Below are positions 1 to 9,106 of a DNA stretch of 64,000 bases, piece by piece. The notes under the pieces were generated by a model. The model was not told where the DNA came from and ran no database searches. It worked only from the letters and a program-made list of their open reading frames with translations. The DNA comes from an uncultured SAR116 cluster alpha proteobacterium. GTDB lineage: Bacteria > Pseudomonadota > Alphaproteobacteria > Puniceispirillales > Puniceispirillaceae. Location: contig CACPDC010000004.1 of NCBI GenBank assembly GCA_902632595.1, forward strand, positions 1-64,000, written 5' to 3'. Positions within the stretch are counted from its first letter, which is position 1. Each line of letters opens with the position of its first letter. The position numbers and the translations under genes are program-made.

Positions 1-2
1 TG

Positions 3-719
3 ACTAAATTTGGTTTTCAAAATAGTCTTTGGCTTATGGCAGGGTCTCTTGGACTTGTTCTGCTTTTGGTTTCTTTTACTCTGCCAAAAAATTTGGGTGC
101 AAGTAGACCATCGGGGCAAATAAAAGAGCTTTTTAGTAAATCACCTGAAGTAAATATAATCGCATTAGCTAGAATTTTCTTGTTTGGCGGACGGGATATT
201 TGGTTCGTAGTAGCTATACCCGTTTTTCTTTATACAAATGGATGGGATTTCTGGGAGGTAGGAGGGTTTCTTGCAGGTTGGACAGTATTTTATGGTCTCG
301 TGCAGGCGATTGCACCTAATATCATGCATGTTACTAACAACGGAAAAACTGTTTCATCAAAAAGTATATTAGTGTGGTCTATATCACTAGCACTCGTTCC
401 CCTTGGTCTCCTAGGTATCATGTCGGCAAATCCAGATTTACTAATATTGCTATCTGGCCTTGTTTTGTTTGGATTTGTCTTTGCGATTAATTCTTCTCTT
501 CATTCCTTTTTGATTGTTGCTTATGCTGGTAGCAAAAAGGCTGCTGAGGATATCGGTTTTTATTACGCAGCAAACGCAGCTGGTCGACTATTTGGTACAT
601 TCTTATCAGGCATGCTTTTCCAGAAAGGGGGAGTGCTAGCCTGTCTTGCTGGCACAACTCTTTTTCTAATTGCAACCTCAGTAGTTGTTTGGAGACTTCC
701 AGAATTAGACAAATAATTT
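3..719 (+). CDS. arsJ: ArsJ-like MFS exporter, C-terminal part (5' end outside window)
   Basis: The reading frame is open to the left edge of the window (first full codon at base 3) and ends in TAA at 717, so this is the C-terminal part of a longer protein. About six hydrophobic segments are visible, as expected for the second half of a 12-helix major facilitator. The stretch with RIFLFGGRDIWFVV followed by GGFLAGWTVFYGLVQ resembles ArsJ, the permease that exports 1-arseno-3-phosphoglycerate made by a companion GAPDH in arsenate resistance (family knowledge). The usual ArsJ partner gene would lie to the left, out of sight. A generic MFS permease is the alternative. The next gene is convergent, only 43 bases away. 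Confidence 0.72.
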
Positions 720-762
720 TTGCATATAGCACTAAGAAGCTAAGCTAATGCTAGCAAACTAT

Positions 763-2715
763 TCAAGATATTTCCAAAATACTTTTTCTCAAAATGCTAC
801 ATGCGTGCTCAATAATATATGGCTCCATATTCAATGGGGGCACCAAGCCTAAACATTCACCAAATTCACCACATTCCCATGTTATCAAACCATTTTGCAG
901 TGCCATTTTACGAGCATTTTTATTCAAATCTGACGATGAAAATTCTATAACCCAAAAACTTCCAATGCCTCTTACATCAATTACATTTTTGAAATCCACA
1001 AAGTCCTTCAATAAGTTATTAAACTGCTCAGACTGCATGCTAATATTTTTTAGCAATCCATGATTTCTAATTTGGTCAAGAAAAAAAACTGAGGCAGCAG
1101 CTGCAACTGGATTAAGCTGAAAAGTAGAAGATTGCGTTCCTTTCTCCCAGAATGTGAGAATCTCCTCAGTCGATATAACTAGTCCAGCAGGGAAACCAGC
1201 AGAAAGTGCTTTTCCAAGTATGATTATATCTGGTGTTACATCAAAATGCTGATAACCAAACATCTTACCAGTTCGACAAAAACCTGTGAAAGTTTCATCG
1301 AAGATTAGAGGGATTTTGTTTTTAGTTGTAAATTCTCTGAGTTTAATCAAACTTTGTTTATCTACGAATTTAAGACCTGCCGTAGCCTGAATTGGCTCTA
1401 TTATTACTCCGGCTAACTGCTTCTCATCATATTTTTCTAAAGTTTCAGACAAACCGTTTCTTTTTTCTGGGAAGGGCAGAATGTGAGCCTTTGGGTGGAA
1501 CGGTCCTAAAGAAGCATTTTTACCTTTCTCACCAGATACTGCAAGTGCTCCTAATGTACGTCCATGATAACCTCCAGTAAAACCCAAAAATTCCTTAGCA
1601 CCTGTAAAATGCATTGCGCTTTTTATAGCAATCTCTGCTGCTTCTGAGCCACTAATTGAAGGGTGAAATCTTGATAATTCAGGGGGCAAAAATGAGGATA
1701 ATTCGGTATAAAAGTCAGCTTGAATACCTGTATTAAAATGTGGTCCTATATGAAAAATTCCTGTCTTTAATTGTTCTTGCACTGCATCAAGAAGACTCTT
1801 GTTACCATGGCCCAGTGCAGTAGTTCCCGACCCCGAAGCAAAATCAAAATATGTATTACTTTTATCGTCGACCAATACCGCGCCCACACCGGTTTCAAAT
1901 ATAGGTGGCTTTTCTGTTAAAGAAAAATTTTTAGTGCCAGATGAAAGTTTCCCTTTTATTTTTTTAAGCTGACCACTTTTTTGATTAGAAAATATTCTTC
2001 CCAAACCGTTTTTTGTGTAGTTTTCACCCGTTAATTCTATTGCATCTTTTACCAGAGCACCCACAGCGGTAAGAACTGGTAGACCCAGAATAGTCTCAAC
2101 TCTCATAATTTCTTCTGAAAAAGAGATTCCGCCGCCTGCAATTACAAGTAGGTCAGCATTTGCATAACCGTTTTCAACAAACTCGGAAATTATTCTAGTT
2201 AAACTTGAAGAGGATAAAGAATTTATTTGCACCTCATCCAAAGCCTCTAGCGAGATTGAAGCTGTCGTGGTGATTTCACACTCTTCAAGATAAGTAACAA
2301 ATTTTTTAGTTATGTTCTTTGAATAGGGCGAAACTAATAATATATTCTGACAATTTTTATTATTTAATAATTTTGCAATCGCTTTACTCGGAAACGTTAC
2401 TGGGCAACCGGTATGTTGCTGAAGTTTTTTTATTAAGTATTCTTCATGAGACCTACCTAGTATAAAACTAGCAGCGTGGTCTCCACAAGCTATCGCATCT
2501 AAGTTAATGGGTTTAAAGATATTTGCTGCATTTTCTAGCACCTCAAGTGAAGCATACCGCTCTAAGTTTTTATCTGTTAATTCTTCAGTATCAGTATTTG
2601 CACTATATCTTGCAGTGAGCCATCCAACATCTTTAGGCAAAAATTCCCAATATTCACTGTCATTCAAACCATCGCATGGCCATAGAAATCCGATATTTTT
2701 TTCAAATTTTGACAT
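763..2715 (-). CDS. Fusion: Asp/Glu racemase-like (maleate isomerase/arylmalonate decarboxylase-like) domain + class III aminotransferase
   Basis: The protein has 650 residues in two parts. Residues 1-230 look like the Asp/Glu racemase superfamily fold of maleate isomerases and arylmalonate decarboxylases, with a DAIACGDHAA segment placing Cys77 as the first catalytic cysteine. The position where the second cysteine is expected reads AGGGIS (residues 193-198), so it appears to be lost. Residues 265-650 form a class III (omega/ornithine-type) aminotransferase: GSEAAE near 356-361, IFDET with Asp473, and ILGKALSAG with the PLP lysine at Lys502. It is the last gene of a minus-strand operon with an amidase, amino-acid ABC genes and an M16 peptidase. 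A GAGAGAAC element precedes the ATG. The substrate is unknown. An amino acid or omega-amine is inferred from the neighbours. Confidence 0.85.
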   Translation of the reverse strand: MSKFEKNIGFLWPCDGLNDSEYWEFLPKDVGWLTARYSANTDTEELTDKNLERYASLEVLENAANIFKPINLDAIACGDHAASFILGRSHEEYLIKKLQQHTGCPVTFPSKAIAKLLNNKNCQNILLVSPYSKNITKKFVTYLEECEITTTASISLEALDEVQINSLSSSSLTRIISEFVENGYANADLLVIAGGGISFSEEIMRVETILGLPVLTAVGALVKDAIELTGENYTKNGLGRIFSNQKSGQLKKIKGKLSSGTKNFSLTEKPPIFETGVGAVLVDDKSNTYFDFASGSGTTALGHGNKSLLDAVQEQLKTGIFHIGPHFNTGIQADFYTELSSFLPPELSRFHPSISGSEAAEIAIKSAMHFTGAKEFLGFTGGYHGRTLGALAVSGEKGKNASLGPFHPKAHILPFPEKRNGLSETLEKYDEKQLAGVIIEPIQATAGLKFVDKQSLIKLREFTTKNKIPLIFDETFTGFCRTGKMFGYQHFDVTPDIIILGKALSAGFPAGLVISTEEILTFWEKGTQSSTFQLNPVAAAASVFFLDQIRNHGLLKNISMQSEQFNNLLKDFVDFKNVIDVRGIGSFWVIEFSSSDLNKNARKMALQNGLITWECGEFGECLGLVPPLNMEPYIIEHACSILRKSILEIS

Positions 2716-2753
2716 CAGATTGTTCTCTCGTTTTTAGTATTTTAAAAATTTCA

Positions 2754-3974
2754 TCATGAACCCATACTATATACAACTGCTTCATGATTTTTCTTATGAA
2801 AATTTTCTAAAATAAAATCTAATTTTTCCTGTATATTGTTCTTTAAATGGGGGAATGGAATATCAGAGGGAAATAATTCGTGCTCTCCGAGAGCCATTGC
2901 CAAATGTTCTATATTTTCATTCTTTAATTTGACTAATTTCAAAGAGCTAATGATTTCTGAAGATTGTATGTCTTTTAATAGAGACTCAGCTTTTAAATTT
3001 TTGAAAGAGCATAATCCATCCATTACAGTTTCCATAACATATTGAATGTTCGAGTGATTTGTATTTAAGTAAATCTGCATTCTACTAATTTGTGATAAAA
3101 ACTCTGGGTAAATATGTAACGTATTGCATTTAATACGCCTTTTTTTTAGTGCCCCTGAAATTCCATAATTGGTGTTTTTTGAGAGTAGGAACGATAATAA
3201 CCAATAGTAGTAATAATCTTTAGAGCTTTTTGCTTCAAAAGGAAGACTAACTGCTAGCCGTGTCTCCTTATCTACAGATTTTATTTTCTTTACACCTCCC
3301 ACCCAATATGAAAGAGGTAAAAATGATTTATTATTTTCACTCAGTTCAGAAAATTTTGGTTCTAAACTATCTAAAAGTTGTTGATGTTCAATATTACCAC
3401 ATACACAAATCAAGCTATTATTTGGGGAATATTGTTGTCTTTGAAAATTAACCAAATCATCAATCTTAATGTTATTTATGGTCTCTTTTGTACCTGTTAT
3501 ACTTCTTCCGTGAAACTGGTTAGGAAAGCAAATAAAGTTTAATGCTTCAAATAAACTTTTCACAGGATCTGCGGATAAGTCATCTATTTCCTGAGAAATA
3601 TCCAATTTTGCCTCAACAAGAGCTTGGTTAGATAACAATTTACCTGAAAATATTTCCCATAAAAAATCGATACAACGTTGAAGATTAAGTTTGTCAACTG
3701 ACTCAATTATGAACGCAGTGTGCTCAGCCTTAGTAAAGGCTTTTATTCTTAATTGCCTATCGATAACAGACAAATAAATATCTGATCTGAGGAGTCTTTT
3801 TTTGGTGCCAAACAGAACATGCTCAAGCAGATGCGAAAGTCCTTCTTTATTTTCTGGATCACAACAGCTACCTGTTTTAATCCATAAACATAAACTTGCT
3901 CCTTTTAACGCTTTATCGTAATAGCTTACCGCCCGAAAAAAATTTGAAAATTGTGTTGAATTAGTTTTGGTCAT
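2754..3974 (-). CDS. M16 family zinc metallopeptidase (pitrilysin/processing-peptidase type)
   Basis: This is an insulinase-family (M16) peptidase of about 406 residues. In the longer reading from the GTG at 3983 (409 residues), the inverted zinc motif HLLEH lies at residues 51-55, with Glu132 exactly at the HXXEH-X76-E spacing of active members. The second half, about residues 160-409, is the divergent M16 C-terminal lobe. It has no clear signal peptide, so it is probably cytoplasmic. It starts 18 bases after the upstream permease gene, so it is almost certainly cotranscribed with the amino-acid transporter. I prefer the ATG at 3974, but neither start has a good ribosome binding site. An M16 peptidase inside an amino-acid uptake operon is unusual. 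It may degrade imported or self peptides, which is inference. Confidence 0.85.
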   Translation of the reverse strand: MTKTNSTQFSNFFRAVSYYDKALKGASLCLWIKTGSCCDPENKEGLSHLLEHVLFGTKKRLLRSDIYLSVIDRQLRIKAFTKAEHTAFIIESVDKLNLQRCIDFLWEIFSGKLLSNQALVEAKLDISQEIDDLSADPVKSLFEALNFICFPNQFHGRSITGTKETINNIKIDDLVNFQRQQYSPNNSLICVCGNIEHQQLLDSLEPKFSELSENNKSFLPLSYWVGGVKKIKSVDKETRLAVSLPFEAKSSKDYYYYWLLSFLLSKNTNYGISGALKKRRIKCNTLHIYPEFLSQISRMQIYLNTNHSNIQYVMETVMDGLCSFKNLKAESLLKDIQSSEIISSLKLVKLKNENIEHLAMALGEHELFPSDIPFPHLKNNIQEKLDFILENFHKKNHEAVVYSMGS

Positions 3975-3992
3975 AGAAAACACTTTGAAGCA

Positions 3993-4643
3993 TTAATATT
4001 TAAATTTTGCTTCCATATATTTCGATAGAAACATCAAAAAACCAACTATGAGAAGATAAAGAAAAGTTAGTTCAATGAGAACCTCAATCACAACAAAATG
4101 GACAAAAATTAGGTCATTTGCTACTTTTGTTAATTCGTTAACTGAAATAACCGATAACAGAGAAGATGCCTTAATTACATTTGCTAATTCGTTTGTCAAA
4201 GGAGGAAGACTCAATCGAAGAGCTTGCGGTATTAGCACTAGCCTGAAAGTTTGAATACGCGATAATCCTATGGCTTTCGATGCGTCTACCTGAGATCCGC
4301 CAATAGAATCAATGGCACCTCTAAAAATTTCAACTGAATAGCCTGCACCGATAAGTGATAGGGCAATGACCCCAGTCCAAAACTCGTTAAATACAATACC
4401 AAATTCGGGAAGAAGAAAGTAAATAATTGATATATGCACTAACGGTGGTGCCCCTCTTGTAAACTCTACAAAAGCAATAATGGAGTATCTGGATATCTTG
4501 CCGCCCATCATTCTGATTGCCGTCAACAGAATTCCTGCAATCACTGACGCTACAACGGTGATAAGACTAATTTTAATAGTAAGCCAAAAGGCAGCTATCA
4601 TATCAGGTAATATTTGCAACATAAAAGCTAAATCTAATGTCAT
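3993..4643 (-). CDS. Amino-acid ABC transporter permease (HisM/GlnP type)
   Basis: This is an inner-membrane permease of the polar amino-acid uptake (HAAT) family, 216 residues with about five transmembrane segments. The EAA-type cytoplasmic loop, which contacts the ATPase, is visible in the conserved segment around residues 125-160 (DASKAIGLSRIQTFRLVLIP). It lies 21 bases after the preceding permease gene and pairs with it as a heterodimer. The pair shares the local binding protein. No ATP-binding subunit gene is present in this cluster. Confidence 0.92.
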   Translation of the reverse strand: MTLDLAFMLQILPDMIAAFWLTIKISLITVVASVIAGILLTAIRMMGGKISRYSIIAFVEFTRGAPPLVHISIIYFLLPEFGIVFNEFWTGVIALSLIGAGYSVEIFRGAIDSIGGSQVDASKAIGLSRIQTFRLVLIPQALRLSLPPLTNELANVIKASSLLSVISVNELTKVANDLIFVHFVVIEVLIELTFLYLLIVGFLMFLSKYMEAKFKY

Positions 4644-4664
4644 TTTTATCTCTAAATTAATGCG

Positions 4665-5342
4665 TCAACGTTGTGAGAGATTTTTTATCTGAAGACTAGC
4701 GCCTATCTTTTTCTCCAGATAAATTGATAATTGAGTCATAGCAACCACAAAAGCTACATATAAGACAGCTTGAGCAAACAACATCTCTAAGAATTTAAAA
4801 CTATCTGAAATTATTGCGTTTGCAGCTTTATGAAGTTCGAAAACAGTGATAACAGATAGAACCGACGAAGCCTTAATCAAGTTTGACATTTCATTTGCCA
4901 TGGGTGGTAGCATTCTAATAACCGCCTGCGGCAATATCACAAAAAACAAAGTATAATACTTTGAAAGACCGAGCGCAAAAGATCCTTCATATTGACCTCT
5001 ATCCATTGAGAGTATAGCTGCTCTAGCAATCTCAATTTGATATCCGCCACTATTAAAGGAAAGAGCTACTATACCTATCCAGAAGGGCGATATCTTAATT
5101 CCAAAAATGGGTAGAAGAAAATAGGCTGCGTAGATCTGCACTAGAATTGGAGTGCCTCGCACGACAAAAACATAAAAATCAATTACCCAAGAAAACAATA
5201 TCGGAATTTTATATGCTCTTAGTATACCCAAAGGAACACCAACAATCGTAGCAATTAAAAAGCCAAGAAGACTTAGTTCTATGGTTAGCATTAGCCCCGG
5301 CAAAAGCCGGGGCATCTGGTCTATTATAAAAATGAAATCCAT
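4665..5342 (-). CDS. Amino-acid ABC transporter permease (HisQ/GlnP type)
   Basis: This is the second HAAT-family permease, 225 residues, with an N-terminal amphipathic stretch followed by about five transmembrane helices. The EAA-like loop appears around residues 125-155 (GSFALGLSKYYTLFFVILPQ). It starts 27 bases after the stop of the substrate-binding protein gene and is followed 21 bases later by the other permease, so the three genes form one transcription unit. The amino-acid specificity cannot be read from the sequence. Confidence 0.92.
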   Translation of the reverse strand: MDFIFIIDQMPRLLPGLMLTIELSLLGFLIATIVGVPLGILRAYKIPILFSWVIDFYVFVVRGTPILVQIYAAYFLLPIFGIKISPFWIGIVALSFNSGGYQIEIARAAILSMDRGQYEGSFALGLSKYYTLFFVILPQAVIRMLPPMANEMSNLIKASSVLSVITVFELHKAANAIISDSFKFLEMLFAQAVLYVAFVVAMTQLSIYLEKKIGASLQIKNLSQR

Positions 5343-5369
5343 TTATTAAGGTTCACCTCTTAGTTTTGT

Positions 5370-6188
5370 TTACCAAGTAGGAGCCTCATTTGGAAGTAGG
5401 TCAACAAAGGATTGACCGAACCACTTCTCTTGCAGAGAAGCTAATGTTCCATCATTTTTCATATCTACAATAATTTGATTTATTGCAGACCTGAAGGACT
5501 CGTCTTCCTTCCTAAACGCCATAGCCGTATATTCAGCTTTCCACATATTTGAAGTAAATGGAATGACTGTGAAATCGTCACTAGTTTGAGCAAACGCTAA
5601 TAAACTCACTAAAGTAGAAGCATACGCATCCAATCTTCCTGAGCGCATCGCCGCATAAGCGACCTCGTCTTTGTCATAGGTCTTGATATCACCATTATAT
5701 GTAATCCCATGTTCTTTTGCTGCAAGATTAAGCTGATTAATTTGAGGTGTACCTGCACCAGCAGAAACAGTCTTGCCACCTAGCATGGATGGCGAGGTTA
5801 TACCTGAATCTTTCATTACCAACAAACCTGAGCTTGCATCCATATACGGATATGAAAAATTAACGCGCTTATATCTTTCTTCCGTAGCAGTCATACCACC
5901 TAAAATTAGGTTAAAATCACCATTATATAGCGATTGAATAACTGTTGACCAATTTGTGTCTTTAGGTGTTGGTTCAACACCACCAAGGCGCTTACCTATT
6001 TCAGACCCAACATCAATATCATAACCAACAAGCTTATTATTTTCATCTAGAAATTCAAATGGCTTATAACCTGCCTCAAGACCAAATATTAGTTTACCAC
6101 TAGATTTCACATCACTCAATGTATCTGCAGTAACCATCTTAAATGGCAAAAGCAGAGCAATGATACCTACTAAAAAAATTCTCAACAT
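5370..6188 (-). CDS. Amino-acid ABC transporter periplasmic substrate-binding protein (family 3)
   Basis: This 272-residue protein has a clear signal peptide in the first 21 residues, ending near VTADT. The mature part matches the bacterial extracellular solute-binding family 3 pattern: GKLIFGLEAGYKPFEF near residues 31-46, then GYDIDVGSEI and GGMTATEERYKRVNFSYPY. It captures an amino acid or related compound in the periplasm and delivers it to the two downstream permeases. AGGAGAAAA is well placed before the ATG. The amidase gene ends 19 bases upstream, so imported amides or their products are plausible substrates (inference). Confidence 0.93.
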   Translation of the reverse strand: MLRIFLVGIIALLLPFKMVTADTLSDVKSSGKLIFGLEAGYKPFEFLDENNKLVGYDIDVGSEIGKRLGGVEPTPKDTNWSTVIQSLYNGDFNLILGGMTATEERYKRVNFSYPYMDASSGLLVMKDSGITSPSMLGGKTVSAGAGTPQINQLNLAAKEHGITYNGDIKTYDKDEVAYAAMRSGRLDAYASTLVSLLAFAQTSDDFTVIPFTSNMWKAEYTAMAFRKEDESFRSAINQIIVDMKNDGTLASLQEKWFGQSFVDLLPNEAPTW

Positions 6189-6207
6189 ATTTTTCTCCTG
6201 TGTTGAT

Positions 6208-7689
6208 TTAAGTTAAAGTTAACGCACCCATAGCAGCCAACTTTTCCAAATTTGGGAATGGTGTAGACAAATCTTCAATTCCCAAAAATGCCTTTTCAAT
6301 GGAATGCGCTGCATCAAGCAAAAACCCATCCCTATTTTGTTTAGCTATAATTTGAATGCCAAATGGCATCCCATTCGTATCTGATCCACAATTAATCACA
6401 ACAGATGGACACTGTGTTAACGTTATTCCCCAACTGATGGCTTCCCAATCCAAATAACCCTTATAAAATTTTTCGTCTATGATTGAGGGATATTCCAATT
6501 CATGAGCAAATGGTGTTACTGATGCAGCGGGTGTAATAAGAAGATCGAATGTTTGGAAAAATTCATTACTTTTTCGAACGATTTCACTATGATCCAAAAA
6601 CGCTTGAGCGATACGTTCTGATGAGAGTTGTCTTGCGATTTCAAGTTCCTTTATTATCACCTCTCCGAGTTCATCACCAAAATCTTTTTCCATCAATCCA
6701 AAATCGCCAAGAAAACCTATACTTCTAAGCGTCATGAAAGTAATTTCGGCTTTAGACAAGTCCATATGATCTCTTTTTATTGTATCAAAGAGCTTATCGA
6801 ATAAACCTATTTTCGAATAAAAAATATCCTTATAATTATTAGACATTACTGCGAATCCAAGGTCATGAGATATCGCAACTTTTAATGTTTTGAGGTCAAT
6901 TTCTTTTGCTGGGAGAAAAAGCGTCTCATCAGGCTTGTGAGAAAATGGGTCTAAGGGGTGAGATTTGGCCATTCTTGCAAGAAGTAATTTGCAATCAGCT
7001 GCTGTTCTACCCATGGGACCTTCTACATCAAAAGGTGACCAAATATTTGATCTCCTATTTGTTGCCACAACTCCATTTGAGGGTCTCATCCCAGCAATAC
7101 CGCAAAACCCAGCTGGGGTTCTCAATGATCCAGCAAAATCTGAGCCAGTTGCAAGCGGCACCATACCAGATGCAACAGCAGCAGCACCACCACCGGTAGA
7201 TGCACCAGCGCTAAGTTTTGGATTGAAAGGATTGCCTGTACTGCCTTGTAATGGATTGGTCGTTGTAGCTCCAAATCCGTGTTCTGGAACATTAGTCTTG
7301 CCAAAAATTACAGCTGAGTAGTCTCGCAAACTACTAACAACGTCATCATCTTCATTTGCAATATTGTCTTTAAAGAGTGGAGAACCATAAGAGGTTTTCA
7401 TACCTTTGACATCATTTAAATCTTTTATGCCGATAGGTAAAGGAAGGCTTTTTGGTCCAAGAAATTCTTTTCCAGTGCGACTATCTAATTCCTTACAGAC
7501 GTCTATGGCTTCATCAAAATTTGTTTCAACGACAGCATTTATAGAATGATTAATCTGCTCGTACCGCTTGATACAACTATGCATAAGTTCCACACATCCA
7601 ATATCTCTTTTATAAATAAGATTGAGCAAATCAGAAGCCGATTTATCATTTAGCTCATTTGAAGGAGAGGATGAAGCCATTGGGACCAT
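6208..7689 (-). CDS. Amidase signature family hydrolase
   Basis: This is an amidase signature (AS) enzyme that hydrolyses C-N amide bonds. All three members of the Ser-cisSer-Lys triad are visible: Lys in LPIGIKDL (residue 89 from the chosen start), Ser in GASTGG (164) and Ser in SDFAGSLRTP (188). The frame is open further upstream, to 7896. That extension is Lys/Ser-rich, unlike any amidase N-terminus, and would overlap the divergent ureohydrolase gene, so I place the start at the ATG at 7689 (or 7680), giving about 493 residues. It is the first gene of the operon with the amino-acid ABC genes. It could be a broad-range amidase or an amino-acid amide hydrolase. It is not GatA by context, because gatC and gatB are absent. 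Confidence 0.85.
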   Translation of the reverse strand: MVPMASSSPSNELNDKSASDLLNLIYKRDIGCVELMHSCIKRYEQINHSINAVVETNFDEAIDVCKELDSRTGKEFLGPKSLPLPIGIKDLNDVKGMKTSYGSPLFKDNIANEDDDVVSSLRDYSAVIFGKTNVPEHGFGATTTNPLQGSTGNPFNPKLSAGASTGGGAAAVASGMVPLATGSDFAGSLRTPAGFCGIAGMRPSNGVVATNRRSNIWSPFDVEGPMGRTAADCKLLLARMAKSHPLDPFSHKPDETLFLPAKEIDLKTLKVAISHDLGFAVMSNNYKDIFYSKIGLFDKLFDTIKRDHMDLSKAEITFMTLRSIGFLGDFGLMEKDFGDELGEVIIKELEIARQLSSERIAQAFLDHSEIVRKSNEFFQTFDLLITPAASVTPFAHELEYPSIIDEKFYKGYLDWEAISWGITLTQCPSVVINCGSDTNGMPFGIQIIAKQNRDGFLLDAAHSIEKAFLGIEDLSTPFPNLEKLAAMGALTLT

Positions 7690-7852
7690 ATTATTATGTT
7701 GACTGTTGACATTATCTTTAGAACAACGGTAGCTTTTTTTTTTAAATGAGTCATGTGCTAATTTTAAATCAGCGTGATGCAAAAAAAACATCGATGTTGA
7801 CATATGATCTGTATTATAAATTGGTATCTGTTTTTTTTGAAAGGAAGAGTTA
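7690..7852. promoter_or_regulatory. Divergent intergenic region between amidase operon and ureohydrolase
   Basis: This 163-base AT-rich spacer lies between the minus-strand amidase operon and the plus-strand ureohydrolase gene, so it should hold both promoters. A TTGACA hexamer lies at 7797-7802 but has no well-spaced -10 element. AAGGAAGAG before 7853 is a strong ribosome binding site. I looked for a guanidine riboswitch here and saw none. Confidence 0.4.
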
Positions 7853-9085
7853 ATGTTGAGGGATGATATCAAGGAAGTTTTAGAGTTTAAAAACAAAATT
7901 GAAAAGCGGTTTCATCACCCAAATTTAGATGAACTTCAAGGATGGAAGTCTGCGAAGGATGAAGGAAAAATCCCAAAAGATCGACTCGATGAGGAAAAAA
8001 AATGGGCCTTAAAAATGGGATTAACTGGTGCAGATAGCATCGAAGATAAAAGCATCCCAACATTTTCACGTGGAGAGTTACCTCACTTCGCTGGTATAAA
8101 TACCTTTTTGAAAGCACCCTATGCCGAGAATGTGAATGATGTTAAAAACTATGATGCTACGATATTAGGGGCACCTTTTGACGGCGGGACCACCTATCGT
8201 CCAGGAACTAGATTTGGTCCTCAAGGTATAAGAAAAATTTCTGCATTGTATACCCCCTATAATTACGAAATGGCAGTCGATTTGCGAGAACAAATGACAT
8301 TGTGTGATGCTGGTGATATCTTTACGATCCCGGCAAATATTGAAAAGACTTTTGATCAGATTTCACGGGCATGTTCGCATGTTTTTTCAAGTGGCTCACT
8401 TCCAATTATTCTCGGAGGGGACCATTCCATCGGATTCCCAACTGTTCGAGGAATTGCAGAATGCACCTCAAAAAGGATTGGAATAATTCACTTTGACCGA
8501 CACGCAGATATTCAAGAAAAAGACCTTGATGAGCGAATGCATACCACTCCATGGTTTCATGCAACAAATTTAGAAAATGTTAAACCTGAAAACTTAGTTC
8601 AAGTAGGAATTGGTGGTTGGCAAGTACCTAGAGAGGCAGTGGAAGTTGCAAGGGAGCGCAATACAAATATTTTAACTATGAGTGATGTTGAGAAATTAGG
8701 TATCGAAAAGACAATCGAGATAGCTCTTGAGCTTGCATGGAAAGATACTGATATGGTGTATATGTCTTTTGATATTGATAGTATCGATTGTGGATTTGTT
8801 CCTGGTACAGGGTGGCCTGAACCTGGTGGATTTCTTCCGCGAGAAGCATTACAACTTGTTGCTGGAGTTGCAGCAGAGGGTATTTGCGGAATGGAACTAG
8901 TGGAAGTATCACCGCCGTATGACCAGTCTGAAATTACAGCTCTTATGGGTACTCGTGTAATAGTAGAAGTGCTTGGAGCAATGACCGTTTCTGGAAGCCT
9001 TGGTAAGCATCGGAAACATATTGATAAACCAGTAAAAATCCCTGCTGGTGAGTTTGAGGGAAGCAGATGGTCTAACAACGACTGA
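7853..9085 (+). CDS. Ureohydrolase (arginase/agmatinase family), possibly guanidine hydrolase type
   Basis: This is a 410-residue binuclear-metal ureohydrolase that releases urea or ammonia from a guanidino substrate. All six metal ligands of the family are present: His191 (GGDHS), Asp215/His217/Asp219 (HFDRHAD), and Asp307/Asp309 (SFDIDSID). It is longer than classical agmatinase because of an N-terminal extension of about 95 residues before DATILGAPFDGG. The long N-terminus, the Arg between the ligands in DRHAD, and GFVPGTGWPEPGG at residues 314-326 recall the nickel-dependent guanidine hydrolase (GdmH) group rather than agmatinase or arginase. This subtype is from memory and tentative. AAGGAAGAG fixes the start. 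It is followed 21 bases later by an unknown small gene and then by a TRAP transporter. Confidence 0.88.
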   Translation: MLRDDIKEVLEFKNKIEKRFHHPNLDELQGWKSAKDEGKIPKDRLDEEKKWALKMGLTGADSIEDKSIPTFSRGELPHFAGINTFLKAPYAENVNDVKNYDATILGAPFDGGTTYRPGTRFGPQGIRKISALYTPYNYEMAVDLREQMTLCDAGDIFTIPANIEKTFDQISRACSHVFSSGSLPIILGGDHSIGFPTVRGIAECTSKRIGIIHFDRHADIQEKDLDERMHTTPWFHATNLENVKPENLVQVGIGGWQVPREAVEVARERNTNILTMSDVEKLGIEKTIEIALELAWKDTDMVYMSFDIDSIDCGFVPGTGWPEPGGFLPREALQLVAGVAAEGICGMELVEVSPPYDQSEITALMGTRVIVEVLGAMTVSGSLGKHRKHIDKPVKIPAGEFEGSRWSNND

Positions 9086-9106
9086 GTTTAAAAGAAAGAA
9101 TTTCAA

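Noticed and set aside
7690..7852. Guanidine riboswitch upstream of the ureohydrolase
   Set aside because: The spacer is very AT-rich and lacks the conserved guanidine-I core; no matching structure was found.
6208..7896. Longer amidase reading from 7896
   Set aside because: The added residues are Lys/Ser-rich, lack homology to amidases and would overlap the start of the divergent ureohydrolase gene.
8599..9078. Long minus-strand frame inside the ureohydrolase gene
   Set aside because: Antisense shadow of a strongly conserved gene, with no coding features of its own.
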